A stretch of 64,000 bases of DNA, taken from Dryas octopetala. Lineage: Eukaryota; Streptophyta; Magnoliopsida; Rosales; Rosaceae. The stretch covers positions 24,910,698 to 24,974,697 of the forward strand of contig OY992833.1 of the NCBI GenBank assembly GCA_963921425.1, read 5' to 3'. Positions within the stretch are counted from its first letter, which is position 1; every line of letters begins with the position of its first letter. The notes below the pieces were generated by a model that was not told where the DNA came from, ran no database searches, and saw nothing but the letters and a program-made list of their open reading frames with translations. This document shows positions 1 through 10,873 of this stretch, one piece after another. A program made the position numbers and the translations under genes.

Positions 1-121
1 AAGGCTGCAGGCAAATCCGATACGTTAACCTATTGGTTGTGAAGCCTGCAAGCCTTAATTGGATGAATAAATAGCGTTGGATCGGCCCCGGCCTACAAAA
101 GTGATCGAGCGGGCGGGTGAG

Positions 122-691
122 TCAGTCGACGCTTCTCTCGAGCATTTCCTGCTGGTTCCTTTTGAAAGACAAAAGCTTCTGCATGCGCATCTGTTTGTGA
201 AACCTATTAATGAACAAATCCGCAACATGATCGATCTCATCTTCCAGCCTGAAATCCTCTCCTTCTGCCTTGGAATCCCTCACCATGTCAATCACAGACG
301 TCCCGTTCTGAAGATCATCGAAGTTCTCCTCTTCGTCGAACAACGTGTGCCTTAGATCTGGATACTTGTCGTCGTCGTCATCATCTCCAATGGTGTGCAG
401 GCGGCTCAAACCGGCCGAGCGCGAGTACTCGTTGACCATGGCGTTGTAGAGAACAATGGCCTTGCTCTGGTCTGCCTCGTCGTCTCGGCTTTGGTGATGA
501 TGGCCGAGGAGACTGTGAATCTTGTGGGAGACTGTGTCCAGCAGAACCTTCTTGTTCTTGACTAAAGAGAACATTATGAGGCGGGCTTTTGCGGCGCTGG
601 TTTTGCTCTTGATGGCCATTGACTTGGCTTTGGCTACAGAACTCAACAAGCTCATTATCTGCTTCAAGAAAGCAGCTGCCTTGCTCTTCAT
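122..691 (-). CDS. DUF761 domain protein (cotton-fibre-protein-like)
   Basis: Single-exon gene of 189 residues starting at an ATG (691). The N-terminal third is basic, rich in Lys/Ala/Ser. The middle (about residues 100-125) carries a run of six Asp and an acidic stretch. The last 35 residues (EDEIDHVADLFINRFHKQ then MRMQKLLSF) match the short C-terminal DUF761 motif found in many plant proteins of unknown biochemistry, often called cotton fibre expressed proteins. No signal peptide or convincing membrane segment is seen. Family membership is clear from the C-terminus; the molecular function is unknown and I do not propose one. Confidence 0.85.
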   Translation of the reverse strand: MKSKAAAFLKQIMSLLSSVAKAKSMAIKSKTSAAKARLIMFSLVKNKKVLLDTVSHKIHSLLGHHHQSRDDEADQSKAIVLYNAMVNEYSRSAGLSRLHTIGDDDDDDKYPDLRHTLFDEEENFDDLQNGTSVIDMVRDSKAEGEDFRLEDEIDHVADLFINRFHKQMRMQKLLSFKRNQQEMLERSVD

Positions 692-2570
692 GATTTTAAT
701 CTTGCTTGATTACAACAAACCCTTGATTTGAGTAGCGAAAGAAATTAAGAAAGATAGATAGATATCAGATATTTGATGATCGATGAGTTGGAGATTGAAG
801 GGTAGTTTATAATTAATGGAAGCTTTGCATGAAGGACTACAGGAGGGTTTGGCGAGTTTATATACAACACAAAATTAAAGCTGCTGCTTTTGGTGGTGGG
901 GTGGGGCGAAAGTGAGTGAAAGCAACAAAAAATATTAGAAAATTAGGAAGTTAATTTCTTAGCACAGTTCATCATCTTCTAGATTCATCCACGTCCTACA
1001 CGTGTACGACTACTAGACAATTATAATATTGAAGCCTTAGCAAAGTAAGTAATGCCATGTGCAGGTGGTGGATTTATAAAGGGGATTCTTCTGCAGGTGG
1101 GGGCAGATTTTTTTTCACTTTTCTAATTGAGAAAAAGGTCTTAAACAAGGGCGCTTTGGACGGTGAAAAAGTTAAAGCCAGTGAAAAGTACTAATGGACA
1201 GAAAAGTAAACAATAATTCTTTGCTCAAGCACTAATTTTGGGTTCCTGCACATTGCAAAAATTAATATATTAATATATATGTTTTATCAGTTAATGTGAA
1301 TGTACTAATCATAGTTCATACAGTGAACATCATGCATGTTGTGCATGTTCTTCAGGCCCAACTTAATTGGCATGCATTAATTAAAATCATTATGGATACA
1401 ATAAGATCATTTCTCCAGGGTCATTGATACCTATTTTGAGCACATATTACCTAATGTACTGATTATACATTGAGAGCACATATTACCTAATGGGGAAACA
1501 TCCTCGTCTTCTTTCACAGATAATCCCAATCACTGTATGAGAACAAACATTGATAAAAAAAAAAATTATAATAATAGAGATTGGAATTCAGAGACGGATC
1601 ACCACATCCGTCCAAATTAATTAAACCGATGTCGTTTGATGATATTACTGACAATTAATCTAGCGATCTAATGGCGTACGTATGAAGTTTACATAAAAAA
1701 GCTGCATCTAGTAATTAAAGGAATATGGTCTGTACTTAGTTCAGGGATTGAATAACACAACGGTCAAATACAAGGGATCGATAGATCGAATACAATTAAT
1801 TAAACTTATAAAACGAATTAATTAGCACCAGTTGCTTCCTAAGGAACATGCTCCCCATTAATTAATAATTTTTTAGATTGAATTAACTAAAGAACAAGTG
1901 GAAGGCCGCAGGAAGAAGCTCAAGCTGGGATGACACTTGACAGTATTGCATTTCTAGATTGTACCTATTTTCTGACATTATCAATCACGGTTTCTGTAAT
2001 TCATTGTGTTGTGTACGTGCCCTTTGGGCTTTAATTTGGTCCTTTAGACAAAGATATATGGAAGACAGAATAGCCAAGCCAGCAGCTGCTTTCTTGATTT
2101 ATTTGCCAAGGAAATTAATTAAGCCACAACCATGCATATATGCATGGAAGCTTTATAGTTGTCCTTCACAAAAGGAAATATGAATTAAATACCTTACTTT
2201 ATAATATTAATTTCTCTATGTATCAACTAATTAAATAATACAAGTTGAGATAATTATTAGCTAGCTATTCACCTATTCCATAACTTTAATTGTGTTTATG
2301 CTGCAGTGCAGGTTCCTAAAACTTTATTTCAAAGATATGGAGAATTTTGTTGATACATGTCAATATGTTATATGGTGTTAAAATTATACATAACCAAATT
2401 TCGTTAATACAATGTCTTTGACTCTCAATTCGATCAATAGCAGTTGAGAAATTTTGGTATCCCCGTGAATCATACGGTATTTAAGCTTGGCTTTCAAACA
2501 GAGGATCAATGTACTTTAGCAGCAAATTACAAAGCTACCCTTTGCTATGCTAGCCAGGCACCTCATGCAC

Positions 2571-2636
2571 ATTAATTGCACATAATTAGAAGCAAGTTAC
2601 ATGATTAATTGCACATAATTAGAAGCAAGTTACATG
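2571..2636. repeat. 33-bp unit, two perfect tandem copies
   Basis: The unit starting ATTAATTGCACATAATTAG occurs twice back to back (2571-2603 and 2604-2636) with no mismatch. It looks like a recent slippage or short tandem duplication in non-coding DNA. Confidence 0.9.
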
Positions 2637-3250
2637 AATCCCTGATAAACCTTTATATGTGCATAATAATCACACATGCATGATGCATCTCTTGTGTCCT
2701 GAGAGTAAAATAATTAATGAACCCAAGAAATTACAGCCCTAAAACTAGAAGTACCTCTTTAGCTAGCTAGTATGGTTTTTTAAATTGATCCATTAGAGAA
2801 AGAGAAAAAAAAAATATGATTAATGTTCTATGGAGATTAAATCATTTGAGTACGTCTTTAATAATTAAACTTGGGTCAAGTTCGTTAGTTAGAAGATTGT
2901 TTTCATTAATAGATTGAATGGGAATGGGTACTCAAAAGTCCTATGAATTGATCTAGCTCAATACGTCAATTGTGTTAGTGACTTGGTCAAGAAGAAAGAC
3001 AAAATAAATAAGGAGACTTTTATTTAGGTCATTTAATTTTGTAATATACTAAATAAAGCTTTATAACTTTTAAAATTCTAACTAAAGTCCAATAATATTG
3101 TAATCATTTCATGTTACACAATATTGGTCCATTATTTTTTATTTTTTTTCACACATACCAGATGTTGAGCGGTTGGTGGCCATTTTCGATTATTTGACAG
3201 TGCATTTTTACTTCTTTGTCATGCCCTGATTTGTCGGCTTTATATTTTCG

Positions 3251-3455
3251 CCCAAAATCTCAGAGTTAAAACCTAATATGCAACCTCCACAAACCTCATT
3301 CTATATCCTAAGAATGTATAAAGTTAACTCGAACCCTATACCCTCAAAAAATGCCCAAAATCTCACAGTTAACCTAATATGCAGTCTCCACAAATCTCAT
3401 TCTATACCCTAAGAGGGTATGAGGTTAACCCATATCTTATACTTTCAAAAAATAA
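3251..3455. repeat. About 102-bp tandem duplication, two diverged copies
   Basis: The block starting GCCCAAAATCTCAGAGTT at 3251 recurs from 3353 (GCCCAAAATCTCACAGTT). Both copies continue with similar text about 'cctccacaaa..ctcattctata'. The copies differ at several positions, so this is older than the 33-bp duplication upstream. Confidence 0.75.
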
Positions 3456-3729
3456 AAAAATAATGATATTTTTTTGACAAGACAATAATCAAAGAACTTT
3501 ATTTAAAAAAAATCATAACTTTTTTTTTAAATAAAAAATATTAGAAAGACTAAACTGTAATTTTTTCAAATAAATAACAGTCAAACGGACCTTCATCACG
3601 CTATTGCTCTCGTCAAGTCCACCGTGGGGTATACGGACCATGACAGTATCCCTACATTGATGTTACACGTACCGAGTTAGTAACTTAGTATCTGGACTGT
3701 CTATGTTGACTATATATATATATATATAT

Positions 3730-4124
3730 GGGATTAATGTCATTTTGCTCTCCAGACTATTACACATGTATCAGTTTGCTCCACAGATTTCTAATTTAGA
3801 AAATTAAGGACCCTGACTTTTTCAATTTTGCCAATTAAGGTTATTCCGTCAATTTATACATTTTTCATCTAAAATGTCGAGATGATCAAGCAAAATTTAG
3901 CAATAAATAAAAGAGGAAAAATGATGCATGAGGAAAAAATGATAAGATCTAATTGGAAGGGACCATTTTGCCCTCAAAGATTTGGATAAAAAATGTGTAA
4001 ATTGACAAAAGAACCTCAATTGGTAAAATTGAAAAAGTCAGAGTCCTTAATTTTCCAAATTAGAAGTCTGGGGAGCAAACTGATACAAGTGTAATAGTCG
4101 GGGGAGCAAAATGGTATTAATCCC
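3730..4124. mobile_element. Non-autonomous MULE-type MITE (395 bp)
   Basis: The ends are inverted repeats: GGGATTAATGTCATTTTGCTC on the left, and the right end reads GCAAAATGGTATTAATCCC. The inverted arms extend well over 100 bp each with moderate divergence. Nine-bp TATATATAT flanks both ends; in a TA-rich site this is only weak evidence for a target duplication. No coding capacity. Confidence 0.7.
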
Positions 4125-4883
4125 TATATATATATATATGCACCAACTCTGATTTTGTATTTAATATTTACTTAATCAAAACCCATTCTCATTTACAATG
4201 AAATAACTAAAACGGGCATGGTTTCATAGTTAAATTAACTTTTTCTTCAAGGCTAAAATGGGAAACAAAAGCCTTAAAGCTGGTTGTTGAGATTCGAGAG
4301 CTAGCATATCTGGGTCAGTCTGCTTTTGTATGAGAATTGAGAGGTCCACATTTAATTGAAAAGCTTCCTACTGTTCCAGAAACCTCAAGGGCATTATTGG
4401 GGTGGCCAGCTGTTTTAAATTTACAAGGAAGAAGACACCCAATTACAGCTTGACTATACACCCAATTAAACCTCAAGGGCAGTACTGCATAGTGCTTACT
4501 TTAAATAATCCAAAAGCTGGGGCTGCGTAAAATATTCACAAGTTTCAACCCAGCCGACACACCCAATAATGATATGCAAGAAGGCAATAAAATTGGTAAT
4601 CTACAATTAGAACAACAAGGTTAATAATATATCACAAAATTTCTGTATATACTATATACAATCATGTAATGCAAATACAACACTTACATATAAACTCATG
4701 ATCGATCACATGAGCTAAACTCTGCAAGCTAGTTGCAACTGCCATTATGAGTCCCTGAGTCTGGAACTTGAAGGATGTCACTTCTATCTTCTGGACTAGT
4801 ACTCCTCCATGAATCGCTATGATCAACCATCCCCAGTTGTCCAACCCCTGAAGGGTTCCTGCAGAAACTGTAACCATGGTTTG

Positions 4884-5711
4884 TCAACTCTGATGGGTAC
4901 CACCGTACCAATATGGCCCCGGAGGTTGACATGGATGATGATGATGATGATGATACACACCTGCAGGCACAGCTGCAGGAAGCGAAAATGGAAGGGGTGG
5001 TGGTGTTGGAAGGCTTATGTTATAATCAGATTCTGGTCTCCAATGGCAGAACTTTGGAGAAGGAACAGGAATTCTTGGCAAAAGGTTAGAAGAAACAATA
5101 TCATCCAGTGAAGGATAGCATATACCCTGTGACTGGTTTTGCTCTAATTCTAAGGTGGGGTAATGAATCCCAGATGGGGATTCAGTATCCTGGGACTCAT
5201 GAATTAATCCACTAATATTGTTGTTGTTGTTGTTCCCAATTACCTTGTAAGAAAAATTCAAGACCCCATTAGGCTTACCGTCACTAGTCCGAACCTGATA
5301 ACTCATATACCTGACTGCTTCATTGAATTCATCAATCAAATCCTTGAAAGGGACTCGGACTTTGCCCAGGCTCTTCATCCCGAACATGATTCCTTCACTG
5401 CGCATATCGAATTTGATGAACCAATGGTCGTAATTATCGACATTAAGAGAGACGGTTTTGATGTCGAAGTGCATGGTGTGATTCCATTCTGGGTTCCCAT
5501 TGCCATCTCTATCAACTGGTGTTTTTTGAAGCTGCAGATGGTTTTGTTGTTCGTCCTTCTTCATTTCATCGTTGAAGATGGAGACGACAGTGTAGACCGA
5601 CAGCTTCTGGAAAAAGTTGAAGCCTCTGAGATCCCTGCAGGAGATTACCTTCAGTTCTATAGAGCTGCAGTCCATCAAGTTCCTAATCATCTCAGCTCTG
5701 CCTCTGGTCAT
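4884..5711 (-). CDS. SRC2-like C2-domain protein
   Basis: Single open frame of 275 residues. From about residue 13 (MDCSSIELKVISCRDLRG, then FNFFQKLSVYTVVSI) it matches the plant SRC2/BAP-type C2 domain, a Ca2+/phospholipid-binding beta-sandwich that recruits proteins to membranes, often in cold or defence responses. The domain continues through the GNPEWNHTMHFDI strand to KPNGVLNFSYKV near residue 155. The tail is low complexity: six Asn, then Pro-rich text and a run of His near the C-terminus. Family members usually begin a few residues before the ELKV strand, so the Met at residue 13 (5675) is probably the real start rather than 5711. Cellular role beyond the family is inferred. Confidence 0.85.
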   Translation of the reverse strand: MTRGRAEMIRNLMDCSSIELKVISCRDLRGFNFFQKLSVYTVVSIFNDEMKKDEQQNHLQLQKTPVDRDGNGNPEWNHTMHFDIKTVSLNVDNYDHWFIKFDMRSEGIMFGMKSLGKVRVPFKDLIDEFNEAVRYMSYQVRTSDGKPNGVLNFSYKVIGNNNNNNISGLIHESQDTESPSGIHYPTLELEQNQSQGICYPSLDDIVSSNLLPRIPVPSPKFCHWRPESDYNISLPTPPPLPFSLPAAVPAGVYHHHHHHPCQPPGPYWYGGTHQS

Positions 5712-5849
5712 TCAGATAACATAAGAGAGAGACAGAGGAGAAGGAATAGAGAGAAAGGAAGGAGAGAGGAAGAAGATATTTTTCTGCTGGCTCTGTACGG
5801 AGAGCAAGTATTGAAAGAAAAAGGTCCCATTATTAAGTGGGACGCGTGA

Positions 5850-7309
5850 ACCAATTAAGGTCTGCGGGTGCATCATTGACAACCTACCGTTGATTACAAG
5901 ATAACAACACCACACTCGAGAGAATTCTGAGGTTTACTGATTCAGTCTCTCAACAAATCAAAAGGGAGTTAGGCAGGTTAAAAAAGAGAAATAAAACTAT
6001 TTGTATCATATTTGGGTAATGCACCGTTAATACAGTGAAATTCATATATGATATATATATATATATATATACGAGGAAATTATAGATTTAGTCCAATTAT
6101 TTTATATCTAGTTCAATTTTGGTCCACAATCTTTTTTAAGTTATGTTTTGGTCCACTAATTGTTTCATTTGTTTAATAAAGGTCCAGATTTGTTTTCTCA
6201 AATTTGGCCTGCCTTTTACCCTATCAAATCTCACCCAAATTCAGCAAACATATACTTGTTTTAAAGCTATGTATTTCTTCTTTACAACCATATAAAGATC
6301 ATTCAAATTGAAGTTCTAAAACTCAAGATAATTGACCCCAAAGTAGGGTACCCGAAACTGCCAATTTTTCAAACTTCACCAAATCTCAATTCTCTTAGAT
6401 TCTAGTACTCCAAATTTGTTTTTATGATTAAGAAATAATGAAATATAACTTATACTTCAATTATAATTGAAGAAAACACAACCCAAAGAATTTAAAGTCA
6501 CAAATCTGGACCTTTATTGAACAAATGAAACAATTAGTGGACCAAAACAGAACTTAAAAAAGATCGTGGACCAAAATTGAACTAGGTATAAAATAAGTGG
6601 ACCAAATCTGTAATTTCCTCTATATATATATATATAAAAGTGAACTTCGCCTTTATTAGAGATGTGTGGCATAAATGTGGTCCAAAATCTAGCATGGACT
6701 CTTTTCTTAAAAAATATATATGTAGGGGGTATACACTGCATGTTCAACATTGAAAAAGCAGGGGAAGCAGCAACTAAGGATATACAGCTCCTAAACAGTG
6801 GGCATTAGCTGATGCCATTAGTACTAACTTAAGATTTTAAAATTTATGGTGTACAGTCATTGGTTACTAAATCATCTAAATATGACATACACCCAAGCTT
6901 AACCAGATCTGACTGAAGTATCAAGCCCATAAACATTGGCATAAGATTTTCCAATGATCACAATGAACCTGACTTTCCCATGAAAGTGGTAATTACAGAT
7001 TCAAAGATGAGTTGTAGCAGGTTCAATAAAACTTATAAATACAAGAAACCGTCTCTTCCAATTATACGAGTAGTAGCACACAATCAAATCCTTAAAAAAC
7101 ATTCTCAGTGCAAGAAACCATTCATTGTTTGTAAGGCTTTGTGGTCAGAACTCAAAAAAATATTGTCTTTACAGCTTGAAATGTCTAAATGACTTTTTCA
7201 TGGTCTAATGAGTCGACAAATTAATCATATTATTATTAGATAAAGGCATTAAAAACAATCATAACTTGAAACTACAAGAATCTCAAAACGTATTAATTGG
7301 AAGTCAACC
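5850..7309. other. Intergenic, contains one inverted-repeat element
   Basis: No gene found. The left part is the likely 5' region of the C2-domain gene; the centre is a foldback transposon (6073-6620). The rest is AT-rich with short chance frames only. Confidence 0.6.
6073..6620. mobile_element. Inverted-repeat MULE-like element (548 bp)
   Basis: The left end GAGGAAATTATAGATTTAG and the right end CTGTAATTTCCTC are inverted copies. Internal arms also pair, for example TTGGTCCACTAATTGTTTC near 6150 against GAAACAATTAGTGGACC near 6527. The flanks, TATATATAC on the left and TATATATAT on the right, agree at 8 of 9 bases and fit a MULE-size target duplication, though the site is simple sequence. 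Non-coding. Confidence 0.65.
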
Positions 7310-8812
7310 TCAGCGAACTTTGGTCTTTTTCTGGCCTTGAACATGTACTGCTGCACATATCTTCTTCCAACACCGGATGGAAATGAGTGTGGGTATTACA
7401 ACCCAGGAGGCATTTGCAACGATGTAGTATGCATAGTAGTAAAATGAACTTGCAGCAAAGTTATCACCTTCCAAGTAGGATGTTATGAAATATACAGCAG
7501 TTCCATAAAGCTGCCCCAACGAAATAGCTAGCTGAAGCACGTAGCTATATGACTTGCCTTTAGCTATTGCGTACCTGGCAAGAATCAAAACACCATTATT
7601 TAGATAGCAGAAGATGATTGCACATACATTCTACTTTCAGATTGCAATTTGAAAATCGAATTTTATATTGTGCAGCATAAACTTCATGATGATCCTACTC
7701 AAAATCTTACACTGCAAGAAGGCTAGCTGGACCCTCCAAAACTGCAGTTATTCCTTCAACAGCAACAACTCCTGCATCCCTACCTACATATCTTGAATCA
7801 CCTTTGCTGTACTCTTTCCCTGCCAATTTTAATCTATGAGTATAACTATACAAACCACTAAAGGCCTAACAGTTCTGCCAACATGAAACAAATGATTGTC
7901 TTGGATGGAGGGATGATATGAAACAGAACTTACAAACTTCAGCCAGGTAACAAGCAGTCTTATCCTTGTAAAACTCGGGCGAGAACACAAAATATCCTTC
8001 AAGTATCAAGTGCGTGAGGCCCGTGAAAGCCCACCAACACATAAGCCATCTATCAATTCTTGATTTCTTTGGGGATCGCCCTGGCACATAGCAAAAAGTG
8101 AAACATGCCCATGAGACCATTTTTGTGTTTCAAAATGCCAAACACATTGATTTGAATTAAAAAATAAAAAAGAACATTAACATTAACAGCTACACTGTAG
8201 AGAGCAAATCATACCAAGTTATCGACAGATATAAGCTAAAAGCAGGTCTTATTTGCTTGGTTGAATCAACCATAAGGACCAAACGTAGGATGTATGATTC
8301 ATGATGATAATGGTCAACTACAAATTAACTAGAGGCCAGAGAAACATTTGATTGTGGATCTGTTTGTGCAGGCAAGGACCTTTCAGATGTACCCAACTAC
8401 CCATGAATCCAAAATGTGATTGGAAATGAAATTGGATCATTCTTATGCGAGTGAGACTGTCAAGATTCAAGCTTTAACAATGGTTGAATTTGCAAAGCAT
8501 AAAAGTCCCACAAAGATGTACACTTTCCGGGTCCCATCAACGAGTCTATGATGACTCACTTCATGCATCAAATGAAATAGTAAACTAAAATGATATTCAG
8601 ATAGTAAGATTGAACAAAATTGGGATCTGATAAGAAAGAAGTGAGGGAGTACCGGAGACGAGCCAGGTCAGCGAAACGACGAGTAGGGAGGCGAGGCCAT
8701 AGACCCCAATAATGGTGGACTGTGAGAGGAAGACGGGTACGAATCCCGGTAGCTTTAGATCCCTCGGCACGTACGGATGATTCTCATATGTCGCAGAATT
8801 GGATCCCTCCAT
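7310..8812 (-). CDS. HYD1: Sterol 8,7-isomerase (EBP/HYDRA1)
   Basis: Four exons on the minus strand: 8812-8653, 8080-7934, 7819-7711 and 7574-7310, giving 226 residues, close to the usual plant length. All three introns have GT..AG ends and keep frame. It belongs to the emopamil-binding-protein family, which moves the sterol double bond from C8 to C7 in the ER membrane during phytosterol synthesis. Recognisable text: [15 protein letters not shown] at the N-terminus, then [17 protein letters not shown] with the His/Glu positions typical of [12 protein letters not shown], a [11 protein letters not shown] loop, and a last exon with [14 protein letters not shown] and hydrophobic helices. At least four membrane segments are apparent. 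Arabidopsis hydra1 mutants show the gene matters for embryo and root patterning; role here by homology. Confidence 0.93.
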
Positions 8813-9550
8813 TTTCGCTTTCCGTTGGTAGTTTGGTTCTTGCTATCTCACACTCCAAGATAAGTCAAAAACTCAAAAATGATATGACTTTCGCCGCCGT
8901 CTCCTCCTTTCCTCCGTTTTCTCTTTCTAAATTATTTTGGATTGGATCTTACAAATCATAATGGCCCAATTAGAAATAAGCCCCGTAGCCTACTATGCTC
9001 CTCCAAAATTCTATGGTACAAAGTACAAACACACCTCACCTTGTTTAGTGGCACACTCAATTAAAACTTGTTATGTGTTTATTTTTAATTATGATTAATC
9101 ATAATACAAGATTGTTTAGTGAGAGAATATAGAGAAGGAAAAAACATAGTAATTAAAGCTAATCTGTGAGAAGTTTTTCTACAAACGGGTATACATACAA
9201 TGCATTTTAATCCTTAAATTTTGACAAATTTAAATAAAATATGTACAAGAAAAAACATGAAAGATAACACAATCAATCAAAGATATTATAGAACCAATTA
9301 AAAAGAAAATCAAGTGAGTGAAAGAAGGAGATAAGAAAAGGAATCAATCAAGGGCTCATGATTTTACGCACTTTTCTATACTAAAGTATCGTTTATAAAT
9401 CGTTAAGTTCATAATTTATTTATATATCATATAGTGTGTACCATAAATTAAGCGTATAGATCATACGTATTATTCAACCGTAGAATATTGCAAAATGTTG
9501 TTCAAAACAGATTACCATATATACAAAATTGAGAGGCTCATTTACAGTTT
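8813..9550. other. Intergenic, no gene seen
   Basis: Contains the presumed promoter/5' UTR of HYD1 near 8813-8960 and the 3' flank of the next minus-strand gene. No coding signal or clear repeat. Confidence 0.55.
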
Positions 9551-10843
9551 CTAATCCCTCTTCCTAATTCCCAAGTCAGAGGCAGACCTTGAGGCTTTGT
9601 CAAGTGCACGAGAGAAACAAGTGGCACCAATTGAAACAACGTTATTGTTCATGATGGCAGTTCCCATGCGTCCTGCTGCTTGCTCAACAGCATAAATTGC
9701 CGATCCTTTTCGTTCCACTAGCATCCTACCTTTCTCTGACAGCTTCAAGTTCTCCTCCAACTCATCCTTGCTTTTCTTCAACATTTTAACACCTTTTGAA
9801 GCCCTACTCTGCATTGTTTTATAAACTGCTGCTGGGATGAATCCTTGGCTTTTGCTCTGGAAAAGCATACATCAAGCCATTAATTGTTTGATCAGTTAAA
9901 TTCGTTGTCCTGCATTGTCCCTCATCCTATATGACATACCTTGATCATCAAGCTAGGCTTGTTATAGTACTCATCAAGGTCTATTTGTTAATGGGTTGAA
10001 CATGTGCTTATTAGTTTATGTGATAGGTTGGTTTATGCCTGTGGGGTATATATATAGGTGGTGTTTAATTGGTGGAATGGGATGAAATTGGGAAAATGAC
10101 AATCAACAAGGGAATTAAATCAGGTAAAGAACTAAACCGATTCCATTGTTTGGTTGAAAATTGGAATCAAATTTGGGGCTTGGGGCTTGTGGTTTGAACA
10201 CCAACTAAACACTACCTGTATATACCCCTAAAATAGCACATAACAAATAAGCACATGTTCAAGTCCTACAAAGATGAAAAATATAATAAGTCGTTTGTAA
10301 ATTAAATTCTAAGTTATTGCCTAGATCAGAGAGTGAGAAAGTGAACCTGGGTCTCATCAATGTCTTCATCTGAAACTATAGGAATGTATGTAACATATGC
10401 AGGTAATATGCAAATTGGTTGTCCTGAAAATATAGCACCCTGCAAAAGTGATCATTCCATCCCTCTCAGACACACCAATAGAAAAAAGATAAAAATAAAC
10501 ACTAATTTGAAATTATAAACAGATTAATATTAGTCTTTTGTTTCTTTGGCCTACATCAAGGAGAAGAGCAGTTTGAAAAGCATATGGCTGCCCAAAAGTC
10601 ACTAAAGCATAAGGTAATAGGTCTTTATCTCTGCAATTGATGAAATAACATGAAATTTATCAACATATAGAAAAAATGAAGAGATGAAGCAGTTAAGAAT
10701 ACATAAGCAATGAGAGTTTGTAATAACCTCAAGAACTGGATAGTGTGAACAGTTCCACAATAAGAGAAGAAGGTAGTCAGCTCTTCACAAGTCACCTTTG
10801 GTGAAAGGTTCAGGACCTGAATAGTTAAATCCCCTGTGTCCAT
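9551..10843 (-). CDS. BPA1-like RRM protein (binding partner of ACD11)
   Basis: Four exons on the minus strand: 10843-10728, 10630-10555, 10439-10347 and 9856-9551, all GT..AG and in frame, about 196 residues. The N-terminal half is a compact RRM fold (LTIQVLNLSPKVTCEELTTF; then YCGTVHTIQFLR, and LLPYALVTFGQPYAFQTAL across exon 2). The C-terminal exon has the conserved helical tail of this family (KLSEKGRMLVERKGSAIYAV; SIGATCFSRALDKAS). In Arabidopsis BPA1 and its paralogs bind ACD11, a ceramide-1-phosphate transfer protein that restrains cell death; the role here is by homology. The start is set at the first ATG in frame before the RRM (10843); an upstream GTG continues the frame but is unlikely to be used. 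The intron at 9857-10346 holds a MITE. Confidence 0.85.
10057..10216. mobile_element. Small MITE (about 160 bp) in intron 3 of the BPA1-like gene
   Basis: The left end GGTGGTGTTTAATTGGTG is the inverse of the right end CCAACTAAACACTACC, with two to three mismatches. Flanks TATATATA and TGTATATA agree at 7 of 8 bases, which would suit an hAT-type 8-bp duplication. No coding capacity. Confidence 0.55.
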
Positions 10844-10873
10844 TACTCCATTATGTTCACAGTTACTCACCAC

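Larger units (their letters stand above)
692..4660. other. Intergenic stretch, no gene seen
   Basis: AT-rich DNA with no credible coding frame; the few open frames are short and resemble nothing I know. The part next to 691 probably holds the promoter and 5' UTR of the DUF761 gene. It contains two local tandem duplications and one small inverted-repeat transposon, listed separately. Confidence 0.6.

Noticed and set aside
10844..10873. Upstream extension of the BPA1-like protein
   Set aside because: The extension starts at GTG; the first ATG (10843) sits directly before the conserved RRM strand as in relatives.
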